DNA of 64,000 bases. It comes from Streptomyces sp. NBC_00178 (lineage in GTDB: Bacteria > Actinomycetota > Actinomycetes > Streptomycetales > Streptomycetaceae). Each line of letters begins with the position of its first letter. The first letter of the stretch is position 1. The stretch lies in contig NZ_CP108143.1 in NCBI RefSeq assembly GCF_036206005.1, forward strand, positions 6,415,501 through 6,479,500, given 5' to 3'. The notes under the pieces are model-generated. The model saw only the letters and a program-made list of their open reading frames with translations. It did not search any database and had not been told where the DNA came from. The translations under genes were made by a program, and so were the position numbers. Below, piece by piece: positions 24,355-32,079 of the stretch.

Positions 24355-25083
24355 TCAGGTCAGGGAGAACGCGTCCGCGAGCTGGTCGAGCTGGGTGGTG
24401 AGCAGGGTGTCACCGCTGTGCCCCATGCCCGCGAACTGTCCCGCCGCCTCCAGGCCGACCGACCCGTGCAACTGGGCCCATACGAGAACGGCACCCGCCA
24501 GTCCGTACGCCGCGCGCCGTTGGTCGGCGGCGGCATCCGGTGCGTACTCGGCGACCCACGAGGCCACGCCCGCGGTGTCGGCGGCGAGCCAGGCCGTCAT
24601 CTCGGCCACCAGGGCGGAGTGGCTCGTCCCCGGTGACCCGTCCGCGAAGAGCGGAAGGAAAGGGCCGAGGACCGCCCGGGCCCGGTCGCGCGTGTCGTCC
24701 GGAGCGATGTAGCCCGGGACGGGTGCACCCTGGATCAACAGATAACGGTGAGGCTCGGCCACCGCCCAGGCCCGGTAGGCCGTGGCCAGCGCGTGCAGAC
24801 GCGCGCGCGGACCCAGCTCGCCGGCCTCCGCCTCCTCGGCCGCGCGGGCGACGGCCGAAGCCGCGTCGTCGTAGGCGTCCCTGATCAGCGCGCTCAGAAG
24901 ATCGTCCCGACTGGAGAAGTAGCGGTACAGGGCAGGCCCTGAGAGCCCCATCTCCTTGGCGATACGCGTCAGTGCCAGTGCCCCGGCCCCCGATTCGGCC
25001 AGCTGCCGCAGCGCGGTGTCCTTGATCTCCGCCCGGGTCTGCTCCCGGTACCTGGCGCGTGGGCCTTCCTGTGCTCGGACCAT
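24355..25083 (-). CDS. TetR/AcrR-family regulator
   Basis: ATG 25083 has GGAGG seven bases upstream; the product has 242 residues. The HTH (about 15-60) reads IKDTALRQLAESGAGALALT, then RIAKEMGLSGPALYRYFSSRDDL. The C-terminal domain contains RAWAVAEPHRYLLIQGAPVPGY, characteristic of the TetR_C_33/WHG subfamily, in which this motif lies near the ligand pocket. It is divergent from an NAD-epimerase-type gene, and the 172-base spacer has two similar operator-like elements, one on top of the epimerase promoter. It is therefore the likely repressor of that gene and of itself. Confidence 0.9.
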   Translation of the reverse strand: MVRAQEGPRARYREQTRAEIKDTALRQLAESGAGALALTRIAKEMGLSGPALYRYFSSRDDLLSALIRDAYDDAASAVARAAEEAEAGELGPRARLHALATAYRAWAVAEPHRYLLIQGAPVPGYIAPDDTRDRARAVLGPFLPLFADGSPGTSHSALVAEMTAWLAADTAGVASWVAEYAPDAAADQRRAAYGLAGAVLVWAQLHGSVGLEAAGQFAGMGHSGDTLLTTQLDQLADAFSLT

Positions 25084-25152
25084 CACCGGCTCCTCCAGTC
25101 GATCCGCTACGCATGGCGTCATGGCGGGTCATCGCAAGGCGTGCTCACTTTC

Positions 25153-25211
25153 GTTACGGAGTCTAACTCGACTCCTTGCGAGGGGCTCTCGCGAGAGTTA
25201 CAGTGTCTAAC
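25153..25211 (+). promoter_or_regulatory. Promoter of the epimerase gene with two TetR-type operator copies
   Basis: GTTACGGAGTCTAAC (25153-25167) recurs as GTTACAGTGTCTAAC (25197-25211), with two mismatches in fifteen and GTTA...TAAC dyad symmetry. TTGCGA (25176-25181) and TACAGT (25199-25204) form a -35/-10 pair with 17-base spacing; the second operator covers the -10. A perfect 12-base palindrome CTCTCGCGAGAG (25186-25197) fills the spacer. Confidence 0.65.
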
Positions 25212-25255
25212 AGAAGGAAGAGGGCATTACCACGCTCGAACGGAAGGGGCACTCC

Positions 25256-26203
25256 ATGACCACCGCATCCGCTCTCCACGTCGTGCTCGGTGCGGGGCCG
25301 GCCGGTACCGCGCTCGCGCGTGAGCTCTCCGGGCGGGGCCACCGGGTCCGCCTCGTCGACCGCAAGGGGCAAGGTCCCGCCATGGAGGGTGTGGACCGGT
25401 TCGCCGCCGATGTGTCGACCTCCGAAGGGGCGTGCGCGGCGGTCGAGGGCGCGGCGGTCGTGTACCACTGCGTCAACGTCGGCTATCACCTGCAGGTCGA
25501 GGTCATGCCACGCATCCAGGTGGCGGTCATGGCGGCCGCCGAGGCGGCGGGCGCACGCCTGGTCGTCCTCGACACGCTCTATCCCTACGGCGAGACCCAC
25601 GGTGCCGTGATGACCGAGGACACCCCGTGGCGCGCGACCAGCCGCAAGGGGGTGATGCGCGCGGAGCTCGACGCCCGCTACCTCGCGGCGCACGTGGAGG
25701 GCAGGCAGCGCGTCGTCCTCGGCCGGTCCGCCGATTTCGTAGGACCCGGGGTGCTCAGCTCGACGCTGGGAGGGGCGGTCTTCCCGGCGGCGCTCACCGG
25801 GGGACAGGTCCCCGCTCTCGGGGACATCGATCTGCCTCACAGCTACACGTGCATAGGCGATGTCGCGGCGGGTCTGGCCATGCTCGGCGAGAATCCCGGC
25901 GCTGACGGGCGCGTATGGCACCTTCCGACGGCTCCCGCGGTCACGACCCGGGACATCTACGCCATGATCGAGGAACGCGTCGGCCGGCCCCTGGACCTCA
26001 CCGTGATCGCCGAACCGCGCCCCTTCGGACCCTTCGACGAGGTGTTCATGGCGGAGTACGCCGAGATGTTCTACCAGCACACCGAGGGGCAGACGGTCGA
26101 CTCCTCCGCCATCGAGACGGCGTTCGGACTCATCCCCAACCCGCTTCCCGACACCGTGGACACGACACTCGCCTGGTACCGGGACTTCCTGGGTCGTCGC
26201 TGA
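25256..26203 (+). CDS. NAD(P)-dependent epimerase/reductase-like protein
   Basis: The 315-residue protein starts at ATG 25256 with AAGGGG upstream. It opens with a Rossmann motif, HVVLGAGPAGTALARELSGRG (GxGxxG), and a basic RLVDRKGQG loop after the second strand that would favour NADP. VVLDTLYPYGETHG takes the place of the active-site region, with Tyr in LYPYG; the Lys that follows in SDRs as YxxxK is not obvious, so the chemistry may differ. C-terminal sequence FGPFDEVFMAEYAEMFYQHTEGQ is common in the NAD-dependent epimerase/dehydratase set in actinobacteria. It is probably induced when the divergent TetR protein meets its ligand. Confidence 0.8.
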   Translation: MTTASALHVVLGAGPAGTALARELSGRGHRVRLVDRKGQGPAMEGVDRFAADVSTSEGACAAVEGAAVVYHCVNVGYHLQVEVMPRIQVAVMAAAEAAGARLVVLDTLYPYGETHGAVMTEDTPWRATSRKGVMRAELDARYLAAHVEGRQRVVLGRSADFVGPGVLSSTLGGAVFPAALTGGQVPALGDIDLPHSYTCIGDVAAGLAMLGENPGADGRVWHLPTAPAVTTRDIYAMIEERVGRPLDLTVIAEPRPFGPFDEVFMAEYAEMFYQHTEGQTVDSSAIETAFGLIPNPLPDTVDTTLAWYRDFLGRR

Positions 26204-26540
26204 GTGTGTGGTGAGGGGCCGTCGTGGCGTTGGTCGCGTTGCATGACGGGGTGCATGCCCTGCCGCCCGCCCGTCCGGTCGGTCGGCTGACCGACCCGAG
26301 TGGGTGGAAGGGGGCGTTGCGGTCCGGGCCCGCGGGCCCTCCCCGGTGCCTCGGCGCGCTCGACCGGCAGCTTCTTGCTGCCGGTGGGCCCGGGGCACAT
26401 CGCGCCGCTCTGGTCGTGGCGGCCCGATGCGGGGCACGCCCTGAGCCGGTGACCGGAAACGGGTTCGTGAGCACCGGTGCAAGTGCGGTATTGTTCTCAT
26501 GCGCGTTCGGCCCGGGGGAAACCCCAGGTCAGACGGTCAG
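26204..26540. other. 337-base spacer before tRNA-Pro
   Basis: No gene is seen. A hairpin ACCGGCAGC / GCTGCCGGT (26363-26371 with 26377-26385, five-base loop TTCTT) could end the epimerase transcript. TATTGT near 26490 is a possible -10 of the tRNA promoter. Confidence 0.45.
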
Positions 26541-26614
<74 letters not shown>

Positions 26615-26629
26615 CTCGTGAGAGTCGTA

Positions 26630-26680
26630 GTTCGAGGGGCTGGATCGGAGCATTCCGATCCAGCCCCTCGAACGTTTTCC
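26630..26680 (+). terminator. Terminator of the first tRNA-Pro gene
   Basis: A perfect 20-base-pair stem (26630-26649 with 26654-26673) closes on the loop GCAT and is followed by GTTTTCC. It starts 15 bases after the tRNA. Confidence 0.9.
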
Positions 26681-26714
26681 GGCTGTGGCGGCTGTGGCGG
26701 CTGTGGCGGCTGTG
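26681..26714. repeat. Tandem 9-base repeat (GGCTGTGGC)
   Basis: Three perfect units and a partial fourth follow the terminator directly. It lies outside any gene, in the 286-base stretch before the end of the DUF2510 gene, where I see nothing else. Confidence 0.7.
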
Positions 26715-26900
26715 TCCGGCCCGTGGTGATGACGGAAACCGTCGCTTCCGAAACCGTCGCCTCCGGTCATGCCGATGCCGATTCCGATGCTGCCCCGGAC
26801 ATCCGGATCCCGATCCCGAGGTCCGAGGCGGCCGGAGGCGTACGCGATCGGGGGCCGCACCCGCGGCGTGCGGCGCGGCCCCCGAGGGTCGTCGGAGTGA

Positions 26901-27818
26901 TCAGGCGGTCTCGCCGGGACCGGCGCCGATGCCTGCGCCCTTCGCCTTCTTGATGCCCTTGGTGATGTCGTCGAGGACCGAGAGCTTCGGTGCCTTCGCG
27001 TTGACGTCGAAACCGGAGCGGACGACGACCAGCATGTTCTTCAGGTTGGGTGAGGGGAACGCGAGCGATTCGACGTAGCCGTCGTCACCGTTCTTCGTCA
27101 CCACCTTCCAGCGCACCTTGTAGCCCTTCTGGCCGGCGACCGTGACGGCCTCGGAGACGAGCTCCTCGTGCGAGGTGATCCCGCCGTAGATCTTCTCGCC
27201 GTAGGACTCCTCGGCATTCGCCTTGATGTCCGCCTCGGCGGCCGCCTTCGCCGTGTCGGCCTTGATCTTCAGGGCTTGGGCGGGCGCGGAGAAGATGCCG
27301 CCCCGCACGCACTTCTGGCTCGTGTCACCGGGGCAGGCGTAGTCGCCGGTGGTCAGGCCGGCGCCGATCGGCCCGGACTGGCCCTTCCAGCCGTCCGGCA
27401 CGGGGATGCTGATGCCGCTGGCCGCGTCGGTCGCGTACCCCTTCTCGGTCTCCGGCATCTGGCCCGGATTCCGGCCCTCGCCACCGTCCTGGCCGCCGTT
27501 GTCGCCTTCGCCCCGGCCGCCGTCCGGCGCGCCGGGGAGGCCAGGGCTTTCCGGCTGGTTCGTGGGCGCCGTCGCGGAGGCGCTGTCGCCGTCGTCGGAG
27601 TTGCTGCCCAGCATGTAGGCGCCACTGCCGACGGCCGCGAGGAGGACGACACCGGCGGCTATGCCCGCTCCGATGCGCATCCGGCGGCGTCGGACGGTCG
27701 CCGGGGCGATCCGGAGCTGGTCGGTCCAGCGGCTCCCGTCCCACCAGCGTTCCTGTGCGGGGCCGATTCCTGAGTGCCCGGGGTCTGTGTGCCAGCCGGG
27801 CGGGGTCGTCTGGGTCAC
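26901..27818 (-). CDS. DUF2510 membrane-anchored protein
   Basis: The 305-residue protein starts at GTG 27818. Residues 5-35 form a DUF2510 domain (PPGWHTDPGHSGIGPAQERW then WDGSRWTDQLR), a small actinobacterial domain placed before a membrane anchor. A basic RRRRMR stretch and one membrane segment (about 48-70) follow, then a Gly/Asp-rich linker (GGRGEGDNGGQDGGEGRN). The extracytoplasmic C-terminal domain (about 130-300) includes ISIPVPDGWKGQSGPIGAG, two cysteines in YACPGDTSQKCVRGG that could form a disulfide, and KVRWKVVTKNGDDGYVESLAF. No enzyme motif is seen. The function of these proteins is unknown. Confidence 0.85.
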   Translation of the reverse strand: MTQTTPPGWHTDPGHSGIGPAQERWWDGSRWTDQLRIAPATVRRRRMRIGAGIAAGVVLLAAVGSGAYMLGSNSDDGDSASATAPTNQPESPGLPGAPDGGRGEGDNGGQDGGEGRNPGQMPETEKGYATDAASGISIPVPDGWKGQSGPIGAGLTTGDYACPGDTSQKCVRGGIFSAPAQALKIKADTAKAAAEADIKANAEESYGEKIYGGITSHEELVSEAVTVAGQKGYKVRWKVVTKNGDDGYVESLAFPSPNLKNMLVVVRSGFDVNAKAPKLSVLDDITKGIKKAKGAGIGAGPGETA

Positions 27819-27942
27819 GAGAGCACCGTAGGCGCACTGACTGAGAATCGTATGAAACGCACAGCGTGGTCGTGGTCACGTCCCGGGCGCTCGTGCACAC
27901 CGGGCGTGGGGCCGCCTCCGCCGCGCCCGGGTTCCCCGGCTC

Positions 27943-28617
27943 CTACGGTTCGATCAGGCCGGCCCGGATGGCGTACCGCGTGAGTTCCAGGCGGTCGCGG
28001 AGGCCGAGCTTCTGGAGCAGGTTGGCCCGGTGCCGTTCCACCGTCTTCACGCTGATCACGAGCAGGCCCGCGATCTCCTTCGACGAATGACCCTCGGCCA
28101 CCAGTTTGAGGATCTCCTCCTCCCGCTCCGTGATCGCTCGCGCGGGCAGGTCCCTGCCCTCCTTGACCCGGTCCAGGTAGTGCCGGATGAGGGCGGTCAC
28201 CGCGCCGGGGTAGAGGAACGGCTCGTCGCGCATGGCGGCCCGGCACGCCTCGACGAGGTCCCGGTCCGCGACCGACTTCAGCACGAACCCCGAGGCGCCC
28301 GCCTTCAGGGCCTCGAAGAAGTACTGCTCGTTGTCGTACATCGTGAGCATCAGGATGCGCAGGTCCGGCATGACCCGGGAGAGTTCGCGCGCCGCCTGAA
28401 GGCCCGTCAGACGGGGCATGGCGATGTCCAGCACCGCCAGGTCGGGCTGCTCCGCGCGTGCCAGCTCGATCGCCTCGGCGCCGTCGCCTGCCTCGGCGAC
28501 GACCTGGAGGTCCGGTTCGCCGTCCAGGATCAGGCGCACACCCCGGCGCACCAGGGCGTGGTCGTCGGCGAGCAGGATGCGGGTCGGCCGGCCGGAACCG
28601 GCGGGGGTGTGGGGCAT
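27943..28617 (-). CDS. LuxR/NarL-family response regulator
   Basis: ATG 28617 lies two bases after the kinase stop; the product has 224 residues. The receiver domain (about 13-130) has Asp18-Asp19 in LLADDHALVRRG, the phosphoacceptor Asp64 in LAVLDIAMP and the conserved Lys in FVLKS. The C-terminal LuxR HTH (about 160-215) reads LTEREEEILKLVAEG-type sequence (here AITEREEEIL), then SSKEIAGLLVISVKTVERHR. On phosphorylation by the neighbouring kinase it would dimerise and bind DNA. The targets cannot be inferred; the genes on both sides are unrelated to a known stress system. Confidence 0.94.
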   Translation of the reverse strand: MPHTPAGSGRPTRILLADDHALVRRGVRLILDGEPDLQVVAEAGDGAEAIELARAEQPDLAVLDIAMPRLTGLQAARELSRVMPDLRILMLTMYDNEQYFFEALKAGASGFVLKSVADRDLVEACRAAMRDEPFLYPGAVTALIRHYLDRVKEGRDLPARAITEREEEILKLVAEGHSSKEIAGLLVISVKTVERHRANLLQKLGLRDRLELTRYAIRAGLIEP

Positions 28618-28619
28618 GG

Positions 28620-29573
28620 TCAGGCACTTCCGTTCCGTACGGGCACGTCGAGGCGTACGTCGGCGCCGCCCGTGGCCCCGGTACCGATGGTGAGCGTGGC
28701 GCCGATGAGCAGGGCGCGTTCGCGCATGCCGCGCAGGCCGGCGTTCTCCGTGACGTCCCCGATGCCGCGGCCGTCGTCCCGGACCCGGAGTTCCACGCCG
28801 GACGCGCTCCGCCGCAGGGAGAGTTCGAGCACGGTCGCTCCCGCGTGGCGCACGGTGTTCGTGACGCATTCCTGGGCGATGCGGTAGACGACCAGCTCGG
28901 CCTCGTCGCCGAGTGGAGGAAGGTCCTTCTCCAAGCGCCGTCTGATCGTCAGGCCGTTGGGTGTCGGTGTCTCGGTCGACAGAGCCGTCAGTGCGCTGAC
29001 CAGGCCCAGTTCGTCGAGGACCCCCGGGCGCAGCCGTCGGGCGATCCGGCGGATCTCGTCCAGACCGCCCCGGGTGATCTCCTGGACCTGCGCCAGTTCG
29101 TCCCTCAGCGGGGCCGGTGCGCGGCCCGTGACCCGCTTCAGTTCGAGCAGGACCGCGGTCATGGTCTGGCCCACCTCGTCGTGCAGTTCCCGGGCCACAC
29201 GGCGGCGTTCCGCCTCCTGGGCCCAGAGGGCCCGCGCGCTGCTGGTGGCGCGTTCCGCCTCCAGACGGTCGAGCATGCTGTTGAACGTCTCGATCAGGGC
29301 CGCGACCTCGCCCTCCCCGGCGACTTCGGGCCGTGGGCGTGGGCTGAGCAGGTCGATGGTCGTCATCGCTCTGGTGACCCGTTGCAGTGGAGCGAGTCCC
29401 AGCCGGAGCAGGAGGGCGTTGGCGCCGAGCATCAGCGCCATGCCGCCGGCCAGGATGAGGGCCTCGGTCAGTACGACGGGAGCCGAGACGGTGATCGGTC
29501 CGAGCAGCAGGAGTGCCCCTGCTGCCACCAGTACCGCTGCGTTGAGCAGGAAGATGCGCCAGAACAGGGACAC
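28620..29573 (-). CDS. Sensor histidine kinase (HisKA_3 type)
   Basis: The 317-residue protein starts at GTG 29573. Two membrane segments (about 5-25 and 33-57) enclose almost no external loop (ITVSAPVV), so it probably senses within or near the membrane. A HAMP-like linker follows (LAPLQRVTRAM...FNSMLDRLEAER). The HisKA_3 motif RRRVARELHDEVGQ puts the phosphorylated residue at His131. The HATPase domain has the N-box ECVTNTVRHAG and DDGRGIGDVTENAGLRGMRERA. The response regulator gene follows on the same mRNA. The stimulus is unknown. Confidence 0.93.
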   Translation of the reverse strand: MSLFWRIFLLNAAVLVAAGALLLLGPITVSAPVVLTEALILAGGMALMLGANALLLRLGLAPLQRVTRAMTTIDLLSPRPRPEVAGEGEVAALIETFNSMLDRLEAERATSSARALWAQEAERRRVARELHDEVGQTMTAVLLELKRVTGRAPAPLRDELAQVQEITRGGLDEIRRIARRLRPGVLDELGLVSALTALSTETPTPNGLTIRRRLEKDLPPLGDEAELVVYRIAQECVTNTVRHAGATVLELSLRRSASGVELRVRDDGRGIGDVTENAGLRGMRERALLIGATLTIGTGATGGADVRLDVPVRNGSA

Positions 29574-29783
29574 GGCGGCCGGGCCTCCTCGGGACGGGTT
29601 CGCGTGCGGCTCGTTCCCCCACTATCGCCGGTTCATCGCGGCGCACGGCCGTACGAGGGCTCAGCCGTCGCGTCTGCATGGCGGACCCCGCTCAAGATGG
29701 GTGCCAACCCCTATGGTCCTGCCCCCCTGTTCGCCGCGACGATGGAACTGGCCCAACGGGTGCCGATCCGGGAGGGAGTCACC

Positions 29784-30059
29784 ATGGCCGACGACCACGA
29801 GGGGCTGAGCGGTCTCGAGGGCAGGTCCAGGGAGGCCGGGCCCGAGGACGCGGGCACACCAGTAAGCGACGTCCCGCGCGGACGCGGCTACGGCTCCGCA
29901 TGGCTGTGGCTGGTGATCGGTGTCGCCGGGCTGGGGGCGGGGATAGTCATCGGTCACGGTCTGCTCATCGCCGGAGGGCTGGTCCTGGCCGGTATGGCCG
30001 GCCAGCTCTTCGACCCGGACCGGCGCAGGGCCCGGAGGCGGCTGCCCCGGCCCCGGTGA
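29784..30059 (+). CDS. Small two-span membrane protein
   Basis: ATG 29784 follows GGAGGGAG (29771-29778); the product has 91 residues. The first 38 residues are polar and acidic (ADDHEGLSGLEGRSREAGPED). Two hydrophobic segments follow (AWLWLVIGVAGLGAGIVIG and LLIAGGLVLAGMAGQLF), ending in a very basic RRRARRRLPRPR tail. The two spans with a cytoplasmic basic end suggest both termini inside. It belongs to no named family that I recognise. It is divergent from the two-component operon and may be one of its targets, but nothing in the sequence proves this. Confidence 0.75.
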   Translation: MADDHEGLSGLEGRSREAGPEDAGTPVSDVPRGRGYGSAWLWLVIGVAGLGAGIVIGHGLLIAGGLVLAGMAGQLFDPDRRRARRRLPRPR

Positions 30060-30183
30060 CGCCGAGCGGTGAGGCGCCGGGGGCGGCTGGACGCCGGTGC
30101 CGTCCGCGTGCGGCATCGGCGCACGGCGCCCGACCTCGCGTGACCGGCTGCTCCCACCGGGTGCACCGGCCCACGATCCGGGT

Positions 30184-30212
30184 TTGGTCCGACCACACAC
30201 GCTGTGTGACAT
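30184..30212 (+). promoter_or_regulatory. Promoter and FadR-type operator of the lut regulator gene
   Basis: TGGTCCGACCA (30185-30195) is a perfect TGGTC-n-GACCA palindrome. It covers TTGGTC (30184-30189), which with TGACAT (30207-30212) makes a -35/-10 pair at 17 bases. The regulator ATG is at 30252. The same palindrome core is found before lutA, so this is probably autoregulation. Confidence 0.7.
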
Positions 30213-30251
30213 AGTCGGTCCATGTGTATCGCTCGGAACAGGGAGTGACGG

Positions 30252-31082
30252 ATGCCCGTCGAGTGGCAGCCCGTGCGACAGTCGCGCACCCATGAACTCG
30301 TGCTGCAGAGCATCGAGGAGCAGGTTCTCGCCGGGGAACTCAAGGCCGGTGACCGGCTGCCGCCCGAGCGGGAGCTTGCGCCGGTTCTGGGAGTCAGCCG
30401 GTCCGCGCTGCGGGAGGCCCTCAGGGTGCTGGAGACCATCGGCGTACTGGTCGCCCAGCCGGGCCGCGGCCCCGACTCCGGTGCGCGCATCGTGCGCAAC
30501 CCCGACGACGCGCTCGGCCGCCTGCTGCGTCTGCACTTCGCGCTCGGCAGCTACAGCCTGCACGACGTGCTGGAGGCGCGCGTCGTGCTCGAACGGTCGA
30601 GCTGGGGGGCCGCCGCCCGGCACGCCGCGGCCGAGGATCTCGACGCGGCGGAACGGCTCGTGGACAGGATGGGACAACCGGACGTCGGCGTGGCCGAGTT
30701 CAACGACCTCGACACGCGCTTCCACGTCCTGATCGCGAGCAGTTCGGGCAACGCGCTGACCTCGACGCTCACTTCGGCCGTTCGCGAGTCCGTACGCCCG
30801 CTGATCCTCCATGCGCTGGAGAGCGCGGACGACTGGCCGTCGACGGCGGGTGCGCTCAACGCCCAGCACGCGCAGCTGCTGAAGCTGGTCCGCGAGGGGC
30901 GGGGCGGCGAGGCCGCGGATCTGGTCGAGAGGCACATCCGCGGCTTGCACGGAACCCTGGTCGACGAGAACGACGGGAACGACGGGAACGACGGGAACGA
31001 CGGGAACGAAGCGACGGACGCGGCTGAAGCGACGGACACGGCCGGAGGGGCCGAAGGGGACGGCGTGCGGCGGTCCGTGTGA
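30252..31082 (+). CDS. FadR/GntR-family regulator of the lut operon
   Basis: The 276-residue protein starts at ATG 30252 (GGGAG upstream). The GntR winged helix (about 10-75) has LKAGDRLPPERELAPVLGVS, then RSALREALRVLETIGVL. The FCD effector domain (about 95-235) shows the helix pattern with metal ligands: EARVVLERSSWGAAAR, NDLDTRFHVLIA (Asp and His) and a LNAQHAQLLKLV/VERHIRGLH end with two His. FCD members such as LldR bind lactate or related acids. A low-complexity tail rich in NDG and ATD repeats follows. It lies just upstream of lutABC and shares its operator. Confidence 0.92.
   Translation: MPVEWQPVRQSRTHELVLQSIEEQVLAGELKAGDRLPPERELAPVLGVSRSALREALRVLETIGVLVAQPGRGPDSGARIVRNPDDALGRLLRLHFALGSYSLHDVLEARVVLERSSWGAAARHAAAEDLDAAERLVDRMGQPDVGVAEFNDLDTRFHVLIASSSGNALTSTLTSAVRESVRPLILHALESADDWPSTAGALNAQHAQLLKLVREGRGGEAADLVERHIRGLHGTLVDENDGNDGNDGNDGNEATDAAEATDTAGGAEGDGVRRSV
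30972..31007 (+). repeat. Four tandem copies of GACGGGAAC inside the regulator gene
   Basis: Four perfect 9-base units, preceded by a degenerate one (30963-30971), encode the NDG repeats of the regulator's C-terminal tail. Unit number is likely to vary between strains without shifting the frame. Confidence 0.9.
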
Positions 31083-31281
31083 CGGGCGGCGCGATGTGAC
31101 CCCGGCCGGTGATGCGCCCGGGGGAGCAGGGGCGGCGCGAAGGCCGGAGCGAGGGTGGAACAGTCCGGAGCGAGGGCGGAACAGCCGGGAGCGGGGACGG
31201 TGCGTGGGCACCGTCCCCGCTCCCGTGCGTTTCCCCCCTTCACGCGCGCCGATCCTGGTTCCCCATTCGGACCGAGGCTAG

Positions 31282-31296
31282 TATGGTCGGACCATA
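31282..31296 (+). promoter_or_regulatory. Operator in front of lutABC
   Basis: TATGGTCGGACCATA is a perfect 15-base odd palindrome containing TGGTC-n-GACCA. It overlaps a TAGTAT -10-like box (31279-31284) and ends 15 bases before the lutA ATG, with GGGGAGG between. Binding there would block transcription start. Confidence 0.75.
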
Positions 31297-31311
31297 AACC
31301 GGGGAGGTCCC

Positions 31312-32079
31312 ATGCGTATCGGACTCTTCGCCACCTGTCTGGGAGACACGCTCTTCCCCGAGGCGGTGAAGTCGACCGCGCTGCTGCTCGCACGCCTGGG
31401 CCACGACGTGGTGTTCCCGCCGGGCCAGACCTGCTGCGGTCAGATGCACGTCAACACCGGCTACCAGCGAGAGCCCGTTCCGCTGGTGCGCAACTTCGCG
31501 GAGCAGTTCGGGGACCCCTCGATCGACGCCGTCGTCATGCCGTCCGGGTCGTGCGCCGGGTCCGTGCGCCACCAGCACGAGATCGTCGCCGAGCGCTACG
31601 GCGACGCCTCGACGCGTGCCGGGGTCGCCGCCGTCAAGGCCAAGACGTTCGAGCTCTCCGAACTCCTCGTCGATGTCCTCGGTGTCACCCAGGTCGGGGC
31701 GTACTTCCCGCACCGCGTCACCTATCACCCCACCTGCCACTCCCTGCGCATGCTCGGAGTCGGGGACAAGCCGTTGCGGCTGCTGCGTGCCGTCGAGGGC
31801 ATCGATCTCGTCGAACTGCCCGAAGCCGACTCGTGCTGCGGATTCGGCGGCACCTTCGCGGTCAAGAACGCCGAGACGTCCACCGCGATGCTCCGGGACA
31901 AGATGCGCCACATCGCGGAGACCGGGGCCGACGTGTGCACCGCCGGGGACTCCTCCTGCCTCATGCACATCGGCGGGGGCCTCTCCCGAATCAGGTCGGG
32001 GGCGCGCACCCTTCATCTCGCCCAGATCCTCGGCTCCACCCGGACCGCGCCGTACACCCTGCTGGAGGCCGCCCGATGA
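31312..32079 (+). CDS. lutA: Lactate utilisation protein A (Fe-S oxidoreductase)
   Basis: The 255-residue protein starts at ATG 31312. It has two CCG domains: PPGQTCCGQMHVNTG (about residues 33-50) and EADSCCGFGGTFAVKN (about 175-190), each with additional cysteines (GSCAGS, HPTCHS) that together bind non-canonical [4Fe-4S] clusters. LutA, LutB and LutC form the cytoplasmic L-lactate oxidation complex known from Bacillus subtilis and Shewanella (LldEFG). Length is normal for the family. The stop overlaps the lutB start as ATGA, which fits stoichiometric synthesis. Confidence 0.94.
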   Translation: MRIGLFATCLGDTLFPEAVKSTALLLARLGHDVVFPPGQTCCGQMHVNTGYQREPVPLVRNFAEQFGDPSIDAVVMPSGSCAGSVRHQHEIVAERYGDASTRAGVAAVKAKTFELSELLVDVLGVTQVGAYFPHRVTYHPTCHSLRMLGVGDKPLRLLRAVEGIDLVELPEADSCCGFGGTFAVKNAETSTAMLRDKMRHIAETGADVCTAGDSSCLMHIGGGLSRIRSGARTLHLAQILGSTRTAPYTLLEAAR

